Source: Brachionus manjavacas
Taxonomy: Eukaryota; Rotifera; Eurotatoria; Ploima; Brachionidae
Assembly (NCBI GenBank): GCA_019054805.1
Contig: JAHQIY010000026.1
Span: 744,001-808,000, forward strand
Direction of reading: 5' to 3'
Length of the DNA stretch: 64,000 nt
Every line of letters begins with the position of its first letter. Within the stretch, counting starts at the first letter, position 1. Below are positions 9,977 to 21,924 of this stretch, piece after piece. The position numbers and the translations under genes were made by a program. The notes beneath the pieces are model-generated. The model was not told the origin of the DNA, made no database searches, and saw only the letters and a list, made by a program, of their open reading frames with translations.

Positions 9977-12900
9977 ATGGCAAAACGATTAGGTGATGCT
10001 CTTTTTTGTCTTGTGTTTTTTTTTTTCCGGGTAACAATTTTGTTTTCTAGTTAATGGAACCGATGAAGACTTTCGGCGAATCGAAAAAGATCGCCAAGAA
10101 ATCAACGCTGCTTATGACAATGTAAAATTAATAAAAAAATTTTTTAAAAATTTTTTTTTTATAAACTCTTTTTTTTCAAAGGGCTATTCAACCGACACAG
10201 TAGACTCCGAATTAAACACGCCTGATTTACTTGATCGAGTAGATAAATACGGATTTATACAGTAAGGAGATTTTTTATATCAGAAAAAATTAAATTTAAA
10301 AAAAAGATTAATAAGATTTCAGATAAAATTTAAATTTTTAATTTTTAAGCAATTCAAAATTGCCGCCTCAGCTGAGTGATGTTGAGCAAAAACGCAACAA
10401 TATTGAAAAATTGAGAGAAATAAAGTGGCGCTCAATGGTCAAAGATTGGTCAAAGCATTGTGTCCTTAGCAAACAACGATACAGTGATAAGCTAATTAGC
10501 CGCGTGTTCAAGGGAATTCCGAATTCGATGCGAAATGTAGCATGGTACAAAATTTTGGATATCGAAAGTCAAATAAAAGCCCAACCGGGAATATATGAAG
10601 TGAGTTAAATATTCTTTTGTTGTCATTTTGTAATCAATTTCAAAAATTTTTCAAAAATCACCAATTTTAATTAAGGCCTCGTCTATTTTAGCATAGGAAA
10701 AAAATTAATTTATTTGCACACAATTATTAATAACGAAAAAGTTAAATAAAACTAAAAATCATTTAGATAAATTATTGCAATTCAAAAAATCTCCTTTTTA
10801 ATTAGGAAAATTAGTAAACTTAATAAGACTTAATTTGAATAAAGCGAAGCCCCAAAAATCTTCAAAATAGCAAGAATAACCATGATCCCTAAGAAATTAG
10901 AAAGTTAAGATAAATAATAAGTGTAGCAGGATGTATCCCATTGCTTGTTGTGTTCCTCAAGGTTCAGTGCTTTTTTTACATTCACCTTTGACAATGAATG
11001 CTTCAAAATGTTGTCATACTATTTTTCAGAAGGTGGTCGAGGTAGACTGAGGATGGATTTAAGATTGTTTGGAGAATTGATACCTCATAATCCTAGCGCT
11101 CTCTTTTTAGGAGTCACTTTCGACTAGTATTTATGCTTTAATAAGCATTTTCAAAGCTTGAGAGTAAGAGCTTTAAAAAGGCTCAGCAATATTGAAATTT
11201 TTGCTCACAGCTCTTGGCACCTAATAAAGCTATCCTCACGAGTATTCATAGAACCTTTGAATTGGTTCTCTCTTTGATTACTCTTTCTTTTCTGTTGCAT
11301 GTATTTCTAAGATCTACTTTAAACTTGTCCAGACAGTACACAACAGGACTTTTAGGTGAATCTAAAGGTTAAGATGGGACCTATAGATACTTTACTTAGT
11401 TTATATTTATTGAGAACATTAAATTTCTTTTACATTAGGGATCATGATTTAGCAAACATAGACGCACTGCAGATAATCTTTATTTTCTTATCAAAAAGTT
11501 GTAAAGTCTCTCACGATGGACTAATTTACAAGCAAATTAGAATTACCACCTTATCGTTTCTGGGGTCTAGTGGTTTATGAGAACGTTTGTTCACTTATTA
11601 GGTGAACAATTCCTGTTCTCTGGCTTGGTGAACAATCTGTTTACGTAATACTTTGTTCACCAATATGTGAATTGAAATAATTATCAAAAAAATTAAAAAA
11701 ATTTTGGTGACCAGACATTTGGTGAACAATTTTGAAATTAGGTGAACTATCCTAGACTTATGTGAACAATTCACGAGGAAAAAAAATTTATTTTCGAATT
11801 CGATTTAAAAAAAATATATTTTAAAGTATCGTTGTGATATTTTTAATAAAAAAAATAGTTAGTTTTGTTTATGTGTTTTACTCATATGGCTTTTTAAACC
11901 TCTATCACCCTCAAAAAATCGACCACAAATTTTACATTCTATTAGATTACGTTTGCCACTCAAAACTTTTGTAATTTTTTTGCTAGACTCCTCGTTACAA
12001 GGTTTCGATTTGACATTAGCTTTTAATTTTATTTTTTAACTCTTAAATCAATGTTATCAATCGAATCTCGATTTTTTGATTCAACACAGTCATTGTCCAA
12101 ATCATCAACATCATCAACGCCATTATTCAATTATTGAAATAATCTTAACAAATAATTTTGATACTAATATAAATACAGTTCAAAAATTTACGTTAGGTGA
12201 ACAAAATATATTTTAGGAGAACATTTCAGTTCACATATTGGTGAACAAAATATTACGTGAACAGATTCACCAAACCTGAGAACAGGAATTGTTCACCTAA
12301 TAAGTGAACAAACATTCTCATAAAACACTAGACCCCGTTTCTGTAATTAAAATCTTTTTTTTTTTGCAAAAATAATTTTGAAGATTAACTCCAGAGCGGT
12401 TCCGAGTGGTGTAGACCCTCTTTTCAGCCCTCTTTTTAGGAAATAAAAATAGTTTAATTGAGAAACATTTTAAAGCGATTTAAGATCTTTTAGAGTGAAT
12501 GTAAATGGTCATCTAAATGATCAATTCCTTATAAAAGCTCGAGTTCTACAAGGATCACTAATAAGTCCACCTCTTTTTAGCTTTTTTTATAAATGACAAA
12601 CCAAAAACAAACAGCCTATACTGACTTCTTTTTGCAGATAATTTGGCTTCACTTACTTTATTTTCAAAAAGATAAAAAATCTTGAAAACATGATTAACAA
12701 GTACCTAAAAGAAGTTGCTCTTCAAATTGAAAATGAAAATTTCTACTGAAAAGTCGAGTTACATGATCTTTGAGAAAAAAGCTAGATTTAAAATCAATCT
12801 TGACCTTAAAATTAATGGTAACAATTTAAATAATGAGGAAAAATGCAAATTCTTAGGCATCACATTAGACTCAAAACTTTCATTTAGTCCAATGAAGGAT

Positions 12901-15900
12901 GGATTTAAAGAGCGCTTTAATTCAAAGCTTGATATAATAAAGTATCTCTCAAATTGAAAATGAAGTCTTAAACCAAAAACATAAGGTAATCTTTACAAAT
13001 CCTTTATAGAATCAATCTTTGATTATTCTTTTCTTTGTTTAAATTCCTTCTCAGAAACTAACATTAAAAAAATACAAGTTATTCAAAATTCAGCATTTCA
13101 GTCTCAAATCGACTTTTTCAGTTAAGTGAGATATATGTCAGGACAGGACTGATTCATTCTGTTCCATTATTCCTCAGACTGGTGGAAGAATTTAGAGAAT
13201 ATATCGAATATCCAACTCCATTGTGTAACTGCTACCTAGCAATTTTTTCTGTGAATAGTCACACTTGAGTATAAAACAACAATTAATGCATAAATATTAA
13301 TCAAAACAATCTAATTAGACAAATGTTCAACCTTCTTTCTACATGCCACATGTCAGAGCTCTTAAAAGCTCTTAGAATTTTAAAATTTGATCAACTTTAT
13401 CTTTTTCAAAACTACCATTTATTGAGACGAAAGGTTTGAGTGTATTAAAAAAAAAGTAACTATCTGCCCATCAAAATTAAATATCATGGTAGATATTCAA
13501 CTTTTGACTAACCATTTTAATGGCTTTCAATTTACTCATTTTAATTCATGCAAACACAAATAATTTTTAAACGGGAAGTGATGAAATTATTCTGCAAAAG
13601 GTTACATGAGTTACAACTTGGTTACACTTAAAAATGATGGTCTGCAATAATTCTGTTACTGTATAAAATTTGCACACCATTAAAAATATGCTCGATCCAC
13701 TCTGCATTGTTTTTGCAGATCTATTTATAAAGGTGTAACAAAATTGTTTCAATATGCCTTTTACAGAAAAATTTTTTTTACTTTCCGTTCAAAAGTTATT
13801 AGAATTTGAATGAATTGAAATTAACTTGACAGAGCCCATTTTAATTTAGATTTTTGTTTACTTTTAAAAAGTATAAGTAAGTCTTAAAGAGAGTCAAAGG
13901 GGAATTTTTCATCAGTGATGGCATTTCTGACACTATCAAAATGTGTCTATTACTTACTATTTTCCTCTTCATTTTCTTACAATTGTAATACTTTTTTATA
14001 TTTTTTTAATTTAAATTTTTATGAACCTTTTATTTTTACTTCTCCTGAAGGAGGTCAATTAAATTCAAAAATAAAAAATTTAAAATGTAAATTTGGTATG
14101 CATATGGCACAAAAATTCCAAGCCATAACCAAAAAATTTAAATTTTATTATTTAAATTAAAGTAATGTTACAAAGTAATAACTTTTTTTTTAATGAAAAA
14201 AAAAAGTTATTAAAAAAAAAAAAGTTTTTCAATGAGTCAAAATAGCTCGTTTGGTTCTTCTAGTGCAGAAAAATAAGAAAATTATTTTGATTTTTAATTT
14301 CATCATAAATTTTAAAATCTTTCAAAATAAAGTAATATTGGTGATTTTTCGAAAATTGAAGTTTATTATTGAAATTATTTATTTTTCTAAAAGAAAATGA
14401 AAGACTTCGCCCGAAAGTATTCTCTTGAGCTACGGCAAATAGATTTGGACATCAACCGCACATTTCGTAACAATTATGCATACAAAAAACGATATTGTCA
14501 AAGGTTTTTTTTAAATCAATTTTTAAAAAAATTTTTTAATTATAAAATTTTGTTTAGACAAAGACAATTGTACCATGTTTTAGCTGCATATTCTGTATAT
14601 AATACCGAAATTGGCTATTGTCAAGGAATGTCTACATTGACAGCATTGTTGTTAATGTATTTGTCCGATGAAGAGGTAAGCTTTTTGAATAAGATCAAAT
14701 TTTAGCTAAAATAACAATTTTAGCAAACTTTTTGGGCTCTGTCTCAATTGATGTCTAACATAAAGTACTCAATGCACGGTCTTTTTAAAAGCGGATTTCC
14801 GAAACTTATCCGTTATTCGGATAAACACGAAATGATAATTAAAACTCTTTTGCCAAAAATTCACAAAAAATTTGTAAGTTAATTTTTTTTCAGTTTTAAT
14901 TGAACACTTAATAATTAATTACAACTGCATTAAATTTTTTAAAAATAGAATAGTAGAATAAGTTAAAAGCTCAATAATGATATGTTATGAGTAAATTAAA
15001 TTGACACTTTATTACAGTGAATTATTTTAAATTATTTATTAAATGCTAGCAATTAATTATTATTAAGGGAACATTTACATTAAGCAATATTTAAATCAAA
15101 TGTACATTTTGTAGGGAATTGAAGAGCTATTGCAGTATTATTTGTTTTTTTATCAAGTAGAATGCTTAAAAATGTAGCATTTATTCTAATAATTTTTTTT
15201 TCAAATTTAGCTAAATTTAAGTGATCTAATCAATTTAATTAACACTCAAACACTGAAATTTTTTTTAATAAGCTAAGTACTAAAGGGATCCATAACAAGC
15301 CTTTAAAAATTTTATTTTTTTGTAACACAAGTTACTATTATTATTCAAAATATGCTAAAATTGTAAATGAATGATACTCAATTTAAAATCAAATATTTAC
15401 TTTCTATTTTAAAAAAGTGATCTTTATTTCAGAGAAAAAAAAACATTCAATTGAACAAAAAACATAAAAAGCATAAACCAAAATCAAAAATTTTTTAATT
15501 TTTTAAAATTAATTTCGGAGAAAAAAGCTTTAATTTAAATTTTTAATCTTTCGGATTATCCGAATTTCTAAACTTTTGAACCTAATTTTTTTTTTAATTT
15601 TTTTAAAGGAAGTTTTTTGATTATAAATATTCAAGAGTTAAATACCGTATCCCCTAGTCCGATTATGCTGCACTACAAGCTAAGACATGCAAATTAAAAC
15701 AACAAATTAAATTTTTTTTTGCCTGGGTGAGATGTTCCTTGGTGCATTGTCCAAAAGCTGGTAGTTTAGTTAATGGTGCAGCATAATTGAACCAGGGAAT
15801 AAGGTATAATTATAAGACCAGTCTAATTTACTACTCTTTTTAATTAATAAAAGTATTTTTATTAATTGTGTGTTTTCTCTCTTTTTGATATTTAAAATTT

Positions 15901-18447
15901 ATGCTATTTTTTCTATTAAAAAAGCAAAATTTTTTAAATTAATTAAATTTTTTTTTACTCTTTTTTTTTTTTCAAAATAGGGTCAAAAAAAATCTTTGTT
16001 TTATTTCAAATAAATTGAATATTTAAAGACTTCTTGGGGTCTTAATGGCTAAAACAAATTTTGGGTCCTACATTAATTTATATTGTACTTATTTTTTCCT
16101 AAGATTCAGCAATTTTTAGGCTGTTTAAATTAATTATTAATTTTATTTTAGTTATAACATAAAATTGCAGAATATATAAGATTAAAATAACCTAACAAAA
16201 AAATTTTTTCATTTAATGTTATCAAAAAGTTAGACTTCTCAGGTCTTAATGGTTTGAAAAAAAATCTTTTTTCTGGTGAAAAAAGTAATTTGAATTTTTC
16301 AAAAAAAAAATTTTCAATTCAAATTTTTTATCAATTGCTAGACTGATGAACCCTTGTTTTGAGGCATAGACAATGAGAATCTTAAAAAGTTAAAATCCTT
16401 TCTGTACTCTTTATACTTTATCATAATTTAAATTTTTTAGGCCCTCTTCCTTTTTGTACTTTTTGTTCTTAATGGTAATAAAAAACGGTTTTAGTTAATC
16501 AATATTTTAGATATCAAAACCCTAAACCCTCCAGCATACCCGAATTCCTAAACCAGGGCTCCGCCGCGGACGCCGTTTAAGCTTTAATAAAATGATAGAA
16601 TCTACCATTAATTACAAAAAGTACAAAAAGGAACAGTTCCAAATAAATTTAAATTATGATAAAGTACAAAAAGTAAAAAAGTAAAATGTTTTTTTTTTAA
16701 AGTTTAATCTCATTGTCTTTTTTTGTAATCTAAAATATTTTAAAATAGATTTTTTCAATTCTAGATAAAGTGTAATATAACGCCTTTAATTTATACAACA
16801 AAATGGTTTTTACAGTGTTTTTTAGACGCGGTAAGATTCCACCTGATAAAAATTCTAAACAATTTCCCTAACTTTGGCTGTTTAGCTGCCATTTTCATTG
16901 GTACTACGAGTATGGGATGTTTACTTGCTAAAAGGGGATATCACCATATTGGCCATGTCTTATTGTATACTAAAAATGCATAAAAGTAAGATTATTAACT
17001 TTTCTAGTCCTTTTTTGCCGCGGCTCACTAACCAATGTATCAAGAAACCTTGCTCCAAAAAGAATTTGACATGGACAAAATAAATGAATTCCTCAATCAT
17101 AAATTGCCGGAAAATTTTGTGTTCAGCGATGATCTGGCCATGGAAAAGCTAAGCGAATGCATCGAAAAGCTGCTCCGCTACAAGTTCGAGAGCAGCCTGC
17201 TAGAACCAATACCAGCCCAAGAGTTGCCCAGTCTTCCGTTTGGCGACTTGAAGCAGATGGATAACCAGGAGTATTTGAACAAATTGGCTGAAAACAAGTC
17301 GAAAAACACTCACGGCGAAGAAGACCGTGATGAACAGTTAAAAAAACTGGCCAAGACCAGACTCGAGAGTGAGAAAATGAAGAGGGAAGAGAGACGCATA
17401 AAGCGAATCGAAGAAAAAAAAAACCTGGATGGAAGCAAACTTGATTTGGACTCGGATGACGAGGACTCCGATGATGATTTGGACTCCGATGATGACTTGA
17501 ATCCGTCCAAATTGAGTGAATACGACGACGACAAAGACGTCGAGTCCATGATATCGAACATGACCCGGCAATCATCACCACATAGATCAATCAATTCAGT
17601 TGACATTCATGCCAACAGGATAAGCTCCAAAAATTCAGCATCCAACAGCTCGTTCACAAACCAAATGTCCGACTATGAAAACCTAAAAGAGCCAAAGAAT
17701 TCGTTCTTGAACCCCAGAGGAAGTCCTCTAAAATACAGCTCCAACTCCCTGCACAAATCGAGTCCAAAGCACACAAAATTGACAATAAATGCCAAGCCAG
17801 CTTCGTCATCTTCTTCGGCTCTAGTGACTCATATCATTTCGCCAAATAGTCGCCAAGTCCAAGGCTCTGCAACCTCTTCCACTTCGTACCTAAACAACAC
17901 TGCTAGTATTCTATCCATCCCGCACGTCTCTTCCGCAACTCTGACAAACTCCCAAGTCAACTCGGCCAACATTGCCACCATTAAGACCAATCCGGACTAC
18001 TACAACCACGGCATGGCTAGAATTTTATCCACAGGCAAAATAAATGAATATGTCCGCAGTCCGCACGGCATTTATACTCGGGTGAATGTGCCACCCACAA
18101 ATTACAGACCAAATATTAGTTCTGTGGCAATTCAGGGCCAAAATAAGCGGACCGGCTCACTGCGGGGTCTGCAAAAGAGTCTGATGCAACCAAGCGAATT
18201 TGTAAAAAACTCGACCACCGGGTCATACAACTCGCCGACCAAACAGAACATTCAAAATCATTCCCTTCGCATAGCCAGCATTCAGCAGCAAAACGAAATG
18301 AAAAATTCTTTCAAAAACTATTCTATTATTGCCCAAGGGCCCAACCGTGAGCTCTTGCCCCAAATGAATAGGCTGGACTTGTCGCCGAATGGGACAAAAA
18401 GCATTTCGCAAAATAAGGATTTGATCGAGCAGTGTGACTACATATGA
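9977..18447 (+). CDS. TBC-domain Rab GTPase-activating protein, USP6NL-like
   Basis: Predicted RabGAP of the USP6NL (RN-tre) type, which stimulates GTP hydrolysis on Rab proteins in endocytic trafficking. Exons by splice sites and phase: 9977-9992, 10051-10121, 10182-10261, 10350-10599, 14394-14503, 14558-14675, 14724-14873, 16765-16830, 16886-16985, 17045-18447; total 787 aa. The first exon (MAKRL) is inferred from phase and is the least certain. The N-terminus [15 protein letters not shown] matches the RN-tre lead. The TBC domain spans about residues 100-310, with the arginine-finger motif IDLDINRTF, the glutamine-finger motif GYCQGM and KWFLQCFLD, so catalytic residues are retained. The last exon encodes a low-complexity tail with acidic [15 protein letters not shown] and many Ser/Asn/Lys. 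The 3' splice of the last exon follows a CTAAC branch-like site and avoids an in-frame stop. Introns 4 and 7 are large and full of mobile DNA. Confidence 0.9.
10930..11554 (+). mobile_element. LINE reverse transcriptase fragment in TBC intron 4
   Basis: Interrupted plus-strand frames encode reverse transcriptase motif B (CVPQGSVL), then [20 protein letters not shown], then [14 protein letters not shown] with SSWHL, the usual order in non-LTR ORF2 C-terminal regions. Frameshifts and stops are present. Same strand as the host gene. Confidence 0.7.
11563..12335. mobile_element. TIR transposon with perfect 8-bp target duplication
   Basis: Begins GGGTCTAGTG and ends with its complement CTAGACCC. 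Flanks are identical: CGTTTCTG at 11555-11562 and 12336-12343, a perfect 8 bp target site duplication. The TIRs are about 110 bp and highly similar (GTTTGTTCACTTATTAGGTG on both sides). GTGAAC or its complement occurs about 13 times, clustered in the two terminal thirds. An 8 bp duplication points to the hAT-like group, but these ends do not start with the usual CAG, so the superfamily is open. Inserted between two LINE fragments in TBC intron 4. Confidence 0.88.
11865..12140 (-). pseudogene. C2H2 zinc-finger ORF remnant inside the TIR element
   Basis: The minus strand encodes an acidic segment ([12 protein letters not shown]), then after a frame change a basic stretch, then a C2H2 finger: [17 protein letters not shown], four-residue spacing to the second His, and a stop after HKQN. 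Cys and His spacing fits a classical C2H2 finger. The acidic part ends in a stop in another frame, so the ORF looks broken by at least one indel. No DDE catalytic domain is visible; it may be the C-terminus of a lost transposase or a separate DNA-binding protein. Confidence 0.55.
12420..13265 (+). mobile_element. LINE reverse transcriptase fragment in TBC intron 4
   Basis: Plus-strand frames show [15 protein letters not shown] (RT motif B), then [14 protein letters not shown] and [14 protein letters not shown], then [18 protein letters not shown] residues. At 13140-13265 there is a coding-like [17 protein letters not shown] segment, probably the same element. Several stops; inactive. Confidence 0.7.
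13266..14393. other. Rest of TBC intron 4
   Basis: Non-coding AT-rich DNA with long T and A runs. An 81-codon open frame at 13915-14160 has no recognisable features. The 3' splice site is at 14392-14393. Confidence 0.5.
15643..15805. mobile_element. 163-bp MITE in TBC intron 7
   Basis: Left end TACCGTATCCCCTAGTCC and GATTATGCTGCAC match the reversed right end TACCTTATTCCCTGGTTC and AATTATGCTGCAC, an imperfect ~31 bp TIR. Interior non-coding. Confidence 0.75.
16401..16685. mobile_element. MITE with GTACTTTTTGT TIRs
   Basis: Inverted ends about 90 bp long share ACTTTATCATAATTTAAATT and CCTTTTTGTACTTTTTGT. The centre contains CATACCCGAATTCC, then AAACCAGG and CTCCGC. The same core and ends recur at 20195-20445, defining a family. 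Confidence 0.75.
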
Positions 18448-18891
18448 GCATTCTATTTGATCCGTCTCAAGCGAGTGCAATTTGAAAAAGTGTTTATTTT
18501 ATGTTTTATCTAGCAATTTTATTTTAAGTCGCTTCAATTCTTTAAAAATAAAAAAAAGCATTTAATTTGGTGGAGACCTTTTGAATTTTGTGTCCACTGA
18601 GTGCGAACTCTAGCTGAGAAAATTGTTATATAATAAAATATTGAAATTATTTTAAAATTTGTAATTTTTTAATCAAAAATTAATTGAGTTTTTTATATAA
18701 TTTATTTGAATAAATTCGACATGAATATGGTGATTTTTTTGTCTAAATTTAATTTAATACATGAAAAATTGCAAAATTTTTGTAAATTCTATTTATGGAA
18801 ATTTTTGTTTAGATCTAAAGGATAGACTTAAGTATTTATAAATTAAAATCTAGTGGAAATAAAAATTTAATCAACTACAAACCAGAATAAA
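18448..18891. other. TBC 3' flank / upstream of Cys-rich gene
   Basis: An AATAAA-type signal at about 18548 may end the TBC transcript. I looked for the metal-response core TGCRCNC upstream of 18892 and did not find a clear copy. Confidence 0.35.
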
Positions 18892-19167
18892 ATGGATAAG
18901 AACCCCAAAGTCTGCAATTTTCAAGGTACCAAGACCCAGATTGCAACAGAAAAAAAACTTGATTTTTTTCTTAAAAGGTGATGGATGCGAGTGCCTGAAA
19001 CAAAACAAGCCTTGCGATTGCTCTGATCTTTGTCCCTGTAGAAAATATATGGGTAAAACTTAATGAATTGTGTAAAATTTGCTTTAAATATTAAATTAAA
19101 AGACAAATCATCAAAAGAGTGTGTTTGCTCACAGAAATCTAAGGAGCAGAAAAATCCTAGATCGTGA
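18892..19167 (+). CDS. Metallothionein-like cysteine-rich protein, 57 aa
   Basis: Three short exons with GT-AG introns and matching phase: 18892-18925, 18978-19052, 19103-19167. The product has 57 residues and nine cysteines at 8, 15, 17, 24, 26, 30, 32, 43 and 45, giving four CxC pairs (CEC, CDC, CPC, CVC), with Lys-rich spacers and few aromatics. Short length, CxC clusters and lysines are the signature of metallothioneins, which bind zinc, copper or cadmium through thiolates in the cytosol. Known invertebrate metallothioneins often have more cysteines, so this may be a single-domain form or another small Cys-rich protein. All three exons contain or continue the Cys pattern and no exon has an internal stop, which supports the splicing model. 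Too short for simple ORF searches. Confidence 0.65.
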
Positions 19168-19299
19168 TAAACAAGCTTAACAACAAAAAAATTTAAATAT
19201 TAATAAATAATAAAAATCTAATTTTTTTTTTAAACTTTTTTTAAATTTAATGAATTTATAACTCTTAAAAATAAAATCTTTAGCATTTTTTTTTGGACA

Positions 19300-20040
19300 T
19301 TTTGTGAATTCAGTTCAACTCTTATGGAATGCTTGCTTAGCCACTTGTCTAATATTGCTTTGAATTTTTTTTATATTGTTTGTTTCTCCAATTATGCTTG
19401 GAAGACTATTCCACAAGCCTGCTACTCTGTTTGAGAATAAATTAATTCTGGCGCTTACTCAAAAGTGAAAGTCTTCTGCAAATTCCAAGTGTGGCCTTAT
19501 ATGACTTTTAGATAGCTGTCTCCAAAGGTCACAGCCTCTACTTACAAATGTTCTTCTTAACATTCCTAGTATCTGTACATGGTGCTTCCACTTCATTTAA
19601 GGTTGTACGAGGATGCCCAAGTCGCGTTCAAGTTCACTCTCTGTCAAGTCATGCCTCTCATTTCCTCGTATTTTGCTGTCATTCGCGTACATAGAAATGT
19701 TCTTAACCATGTCGGGGAAGTCACAAGGATAATGAAGAAAATTATTTGTTATGTTTTGCCAGATTGATGAGGCTTCTCCTAACCCAAACCTCTGTTCCGG
19801 CTCAAGAAACCCTCTATCCAATTTAGAAGCTTGCTCTTTATCCAAAATACTTTCACTTTTGCTAAGAGTTTGGAATCAAATTTTTCTTGGAGACAAGTTG
19901 TGCAGGAATTTTTAAATCTCGTTTGTTCATCACACGTCAATTGATGCGAAATTAAGTTTTCAAAAATTATATTTAAAAGAAAATTAAATAAAAAATTGAC
20001 TGTAGAAATGACTGCTATTGGAAGTCCATTGAGCATATTT
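19300..20040 (-). mobile_element. LINE reverse transcriptase remnant
   Basis: The minus strand reads LLNWIEGFLSRN, then NISMYANDSKI (RT catalytic YADD mutated to YAND), ESELERDLGILV, KWKHHVQILGMLRRTF, SHIRPHLEFA and NRVAGLWNSLP in order. This is the second half of a CR1/jockey-type reverse transcriptase. Frameshifts divide it. The altered catalytic Asp and broken frames make it inactive. Confidence 0.8.
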
Positions 20041-20194
20041 TATATTTTATAAGAGTTTCTGATGGAACTTGAAAAACTTATGATTTAAATGAAGATGATG
20101 ATGATATTATGAGGGTTGATTTGTGATGAAGTTGATTTATTTGAAGATTTACTCATATTTACTCAGGTGATTTATGAGAATGTTGAAAAGCAAA

Positions 20195-20445
20195 AATTTT
20201 TTTTGTACATTTTGTACTTTAGGGGTATTAAATTCAAGATTTTAATTTATTAATAGTTTAATTTTTTTTATTTTATTTTTAACTAATAGTTTTCTAAACT
20301 ACAACATACCCGAATTGCCAAACCAGGACTCCGCTCCGTACCTCCTTAAATTTTTAATATAATGATTGAATTAACCACAAAGTACAAAAGGAGTAGGACT
20401 TATATAAAAAAATACCATCAAGTACAAAAAGTACAAAAAGAAAAA
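20195..20445. mobile_element. MITE, second copy of GTACTTTTTGT family
   Basis: Ends carry GTACATTTTGTACTTTAGGG and, reversed, TTTTTGTACTTTTTGTACTT. The centre CATACCCGAATTGCC, AAACCAGG and CTCCG matches the centre of 16401-16685. Confidence 0.65.
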
Positions 20446-20829
20446 TAACTTCTCTTTTTCTATCCATGAGGAAATGACTGATTTAATTAAAGAAGAGTAT
20501 TTTTTTACTAGGTAAAGACCTGAGAGATAAATATTTTAATATTTTCAAGTCATACAGAAAACTTTCCTCAACAGAGAACATTTTTATCAAAACTCGAATT
20601 TGTTCGCCAAAAAAATCACTCGTTAGGCTCTTTTCTGATATTTTAATAAATATTAAGATAATAATAAATATTTTATTTTTGTCATTTTTTGTATGAATAA
20701 TAGAACAAAGAGAGAATTTAGTAGAAAAAAGTTTTATACTCTGAAAACAATTGATTAAAATTGATTACGTCTCAGTAGCGTTTCATTTTGTGCAAAATTT
20801 AATAAGCTTTTCAGCAATACTATTAACCT

Positions 20830-21490
20830 GGTCTTGCCTGATATGTGACCAGTGACTTTATTGCACTTTTTTGACCAGATTCTTATATGTGACCAGTAAA
20901 AATATTTTTTTTGATTTTAACAAGGAATAAAATTTTTTTTATGATTTTTTTATTTTCGTGACCAGTTATCAAATTTATGTGACCAAGGAAAATTTTTTTT
21001 TAAATACTTTATTTCAAAAAAAATAATTAAACAATACTATTTTTGCATCTATGAGTTGTGTTGCTTTTTCAACACTCATTTTTCATTAATTTTCCGCGCT
21101 CTGGACAAGCTATCGGGTTTATATGTTTGCTTAGGGCTTTTTTGACTGCAAATTGTGTTTCTTCAGAAGCAGTTGGAACTTCTGATGCAATTTTTGGATA
21201 CTTCTCTAACTTATTTTTTATTAAATTTATTATAAGTTTATCAATGACTTCAATAACCTCTCCAAAAGTTGACTCAACATCTTCTTCTTAATCATCAGAA
21301 TCTGTTGCATTAGCGAAAATTTCATTCTCTTTAACTTTGATTGTTTTTGTCTGTGCACAACTTTTTTCGTCACTTTCATTAAAATTAGCCAAGTTTTGTA
21401 CAACCTTGAGTCCATTTAACTTTTAAAACGATTTTACATTTAAAATTTCAACTTCAAAATCATCCATCCCATTGCCTTCTACATTTTTTA
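20830..21490 (-). mobile_element. TIR-element remnant with GTGACCAG array and acidic ORF
   Basis: The left part (20840-20990) has four copies of GTGACCA plus one TTGACCA within about 150 bp. On the minus strand, 21069-21430 reads through with one in-frame TAA (DD-stop-EED). It encodes an acidic protein with EVIEVIDKLI, YPKIASEVPTASEET, KKALSKHI and a C-terminal CPERGKLMKNEC. The layout, a motif-rich terminus followed by the C-terminus of an inward ORF, is the same as in the 11563 element. The right terminus was not identified. Function unknown. Confidence 0.45.
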
Positions 21491-21924
21491 AATAAACTGT
21501 ATAATGGATAAGATTACATTATTTTACGTAATTTGAAAAATGCATGAAAAATATAAATCGGCTAAAACGGGTAATTAAGATTGTAATAAAAAATGATGGA
21601 GGCTGGTCAAACTCATAATTTTGAAATTAGAATATTTTATCAAAAACATTTATCAAAATAAAAGAATAAAAATAAAATTGTTTTTTAATTTTTTATTTAT
21701 TAAATCAAAAGATTTATTGTTTAATTTAATGACATCTCACTAAATTCGGATGATTTTTAACTTTTAAATTATACCTGACAGTTATATAGTGAAAAACCAA
21801 TAATTTTGAAAAAATAATATGACTTAATTGTTATTTCATCCAAAATTTAAGTCAAGATTTTTAAGTCAAAAAATGAAAATTAAAAAAGGTTTAAATTTTT
21901 CTATTCCTGCTCTCCTGAGAATGC

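Noticed and set aside
13915..14160. Hydrophobic 81-codon frame in TBC intron 4
   Set aside because: T-rich DNA yields Phe/Leu/Tyr runs; no exon-like borders.
17123..17606. Open frames on the minus strand opposite the TBC last exon
   Set aside because: They are mirror frames of the coding, low-complexity TBC tail; no independent features.
18600..18891. Metal-response elements upstream of the Cys-rich gene
   Set aside because: No clear TGCRCNC core found on inspection.
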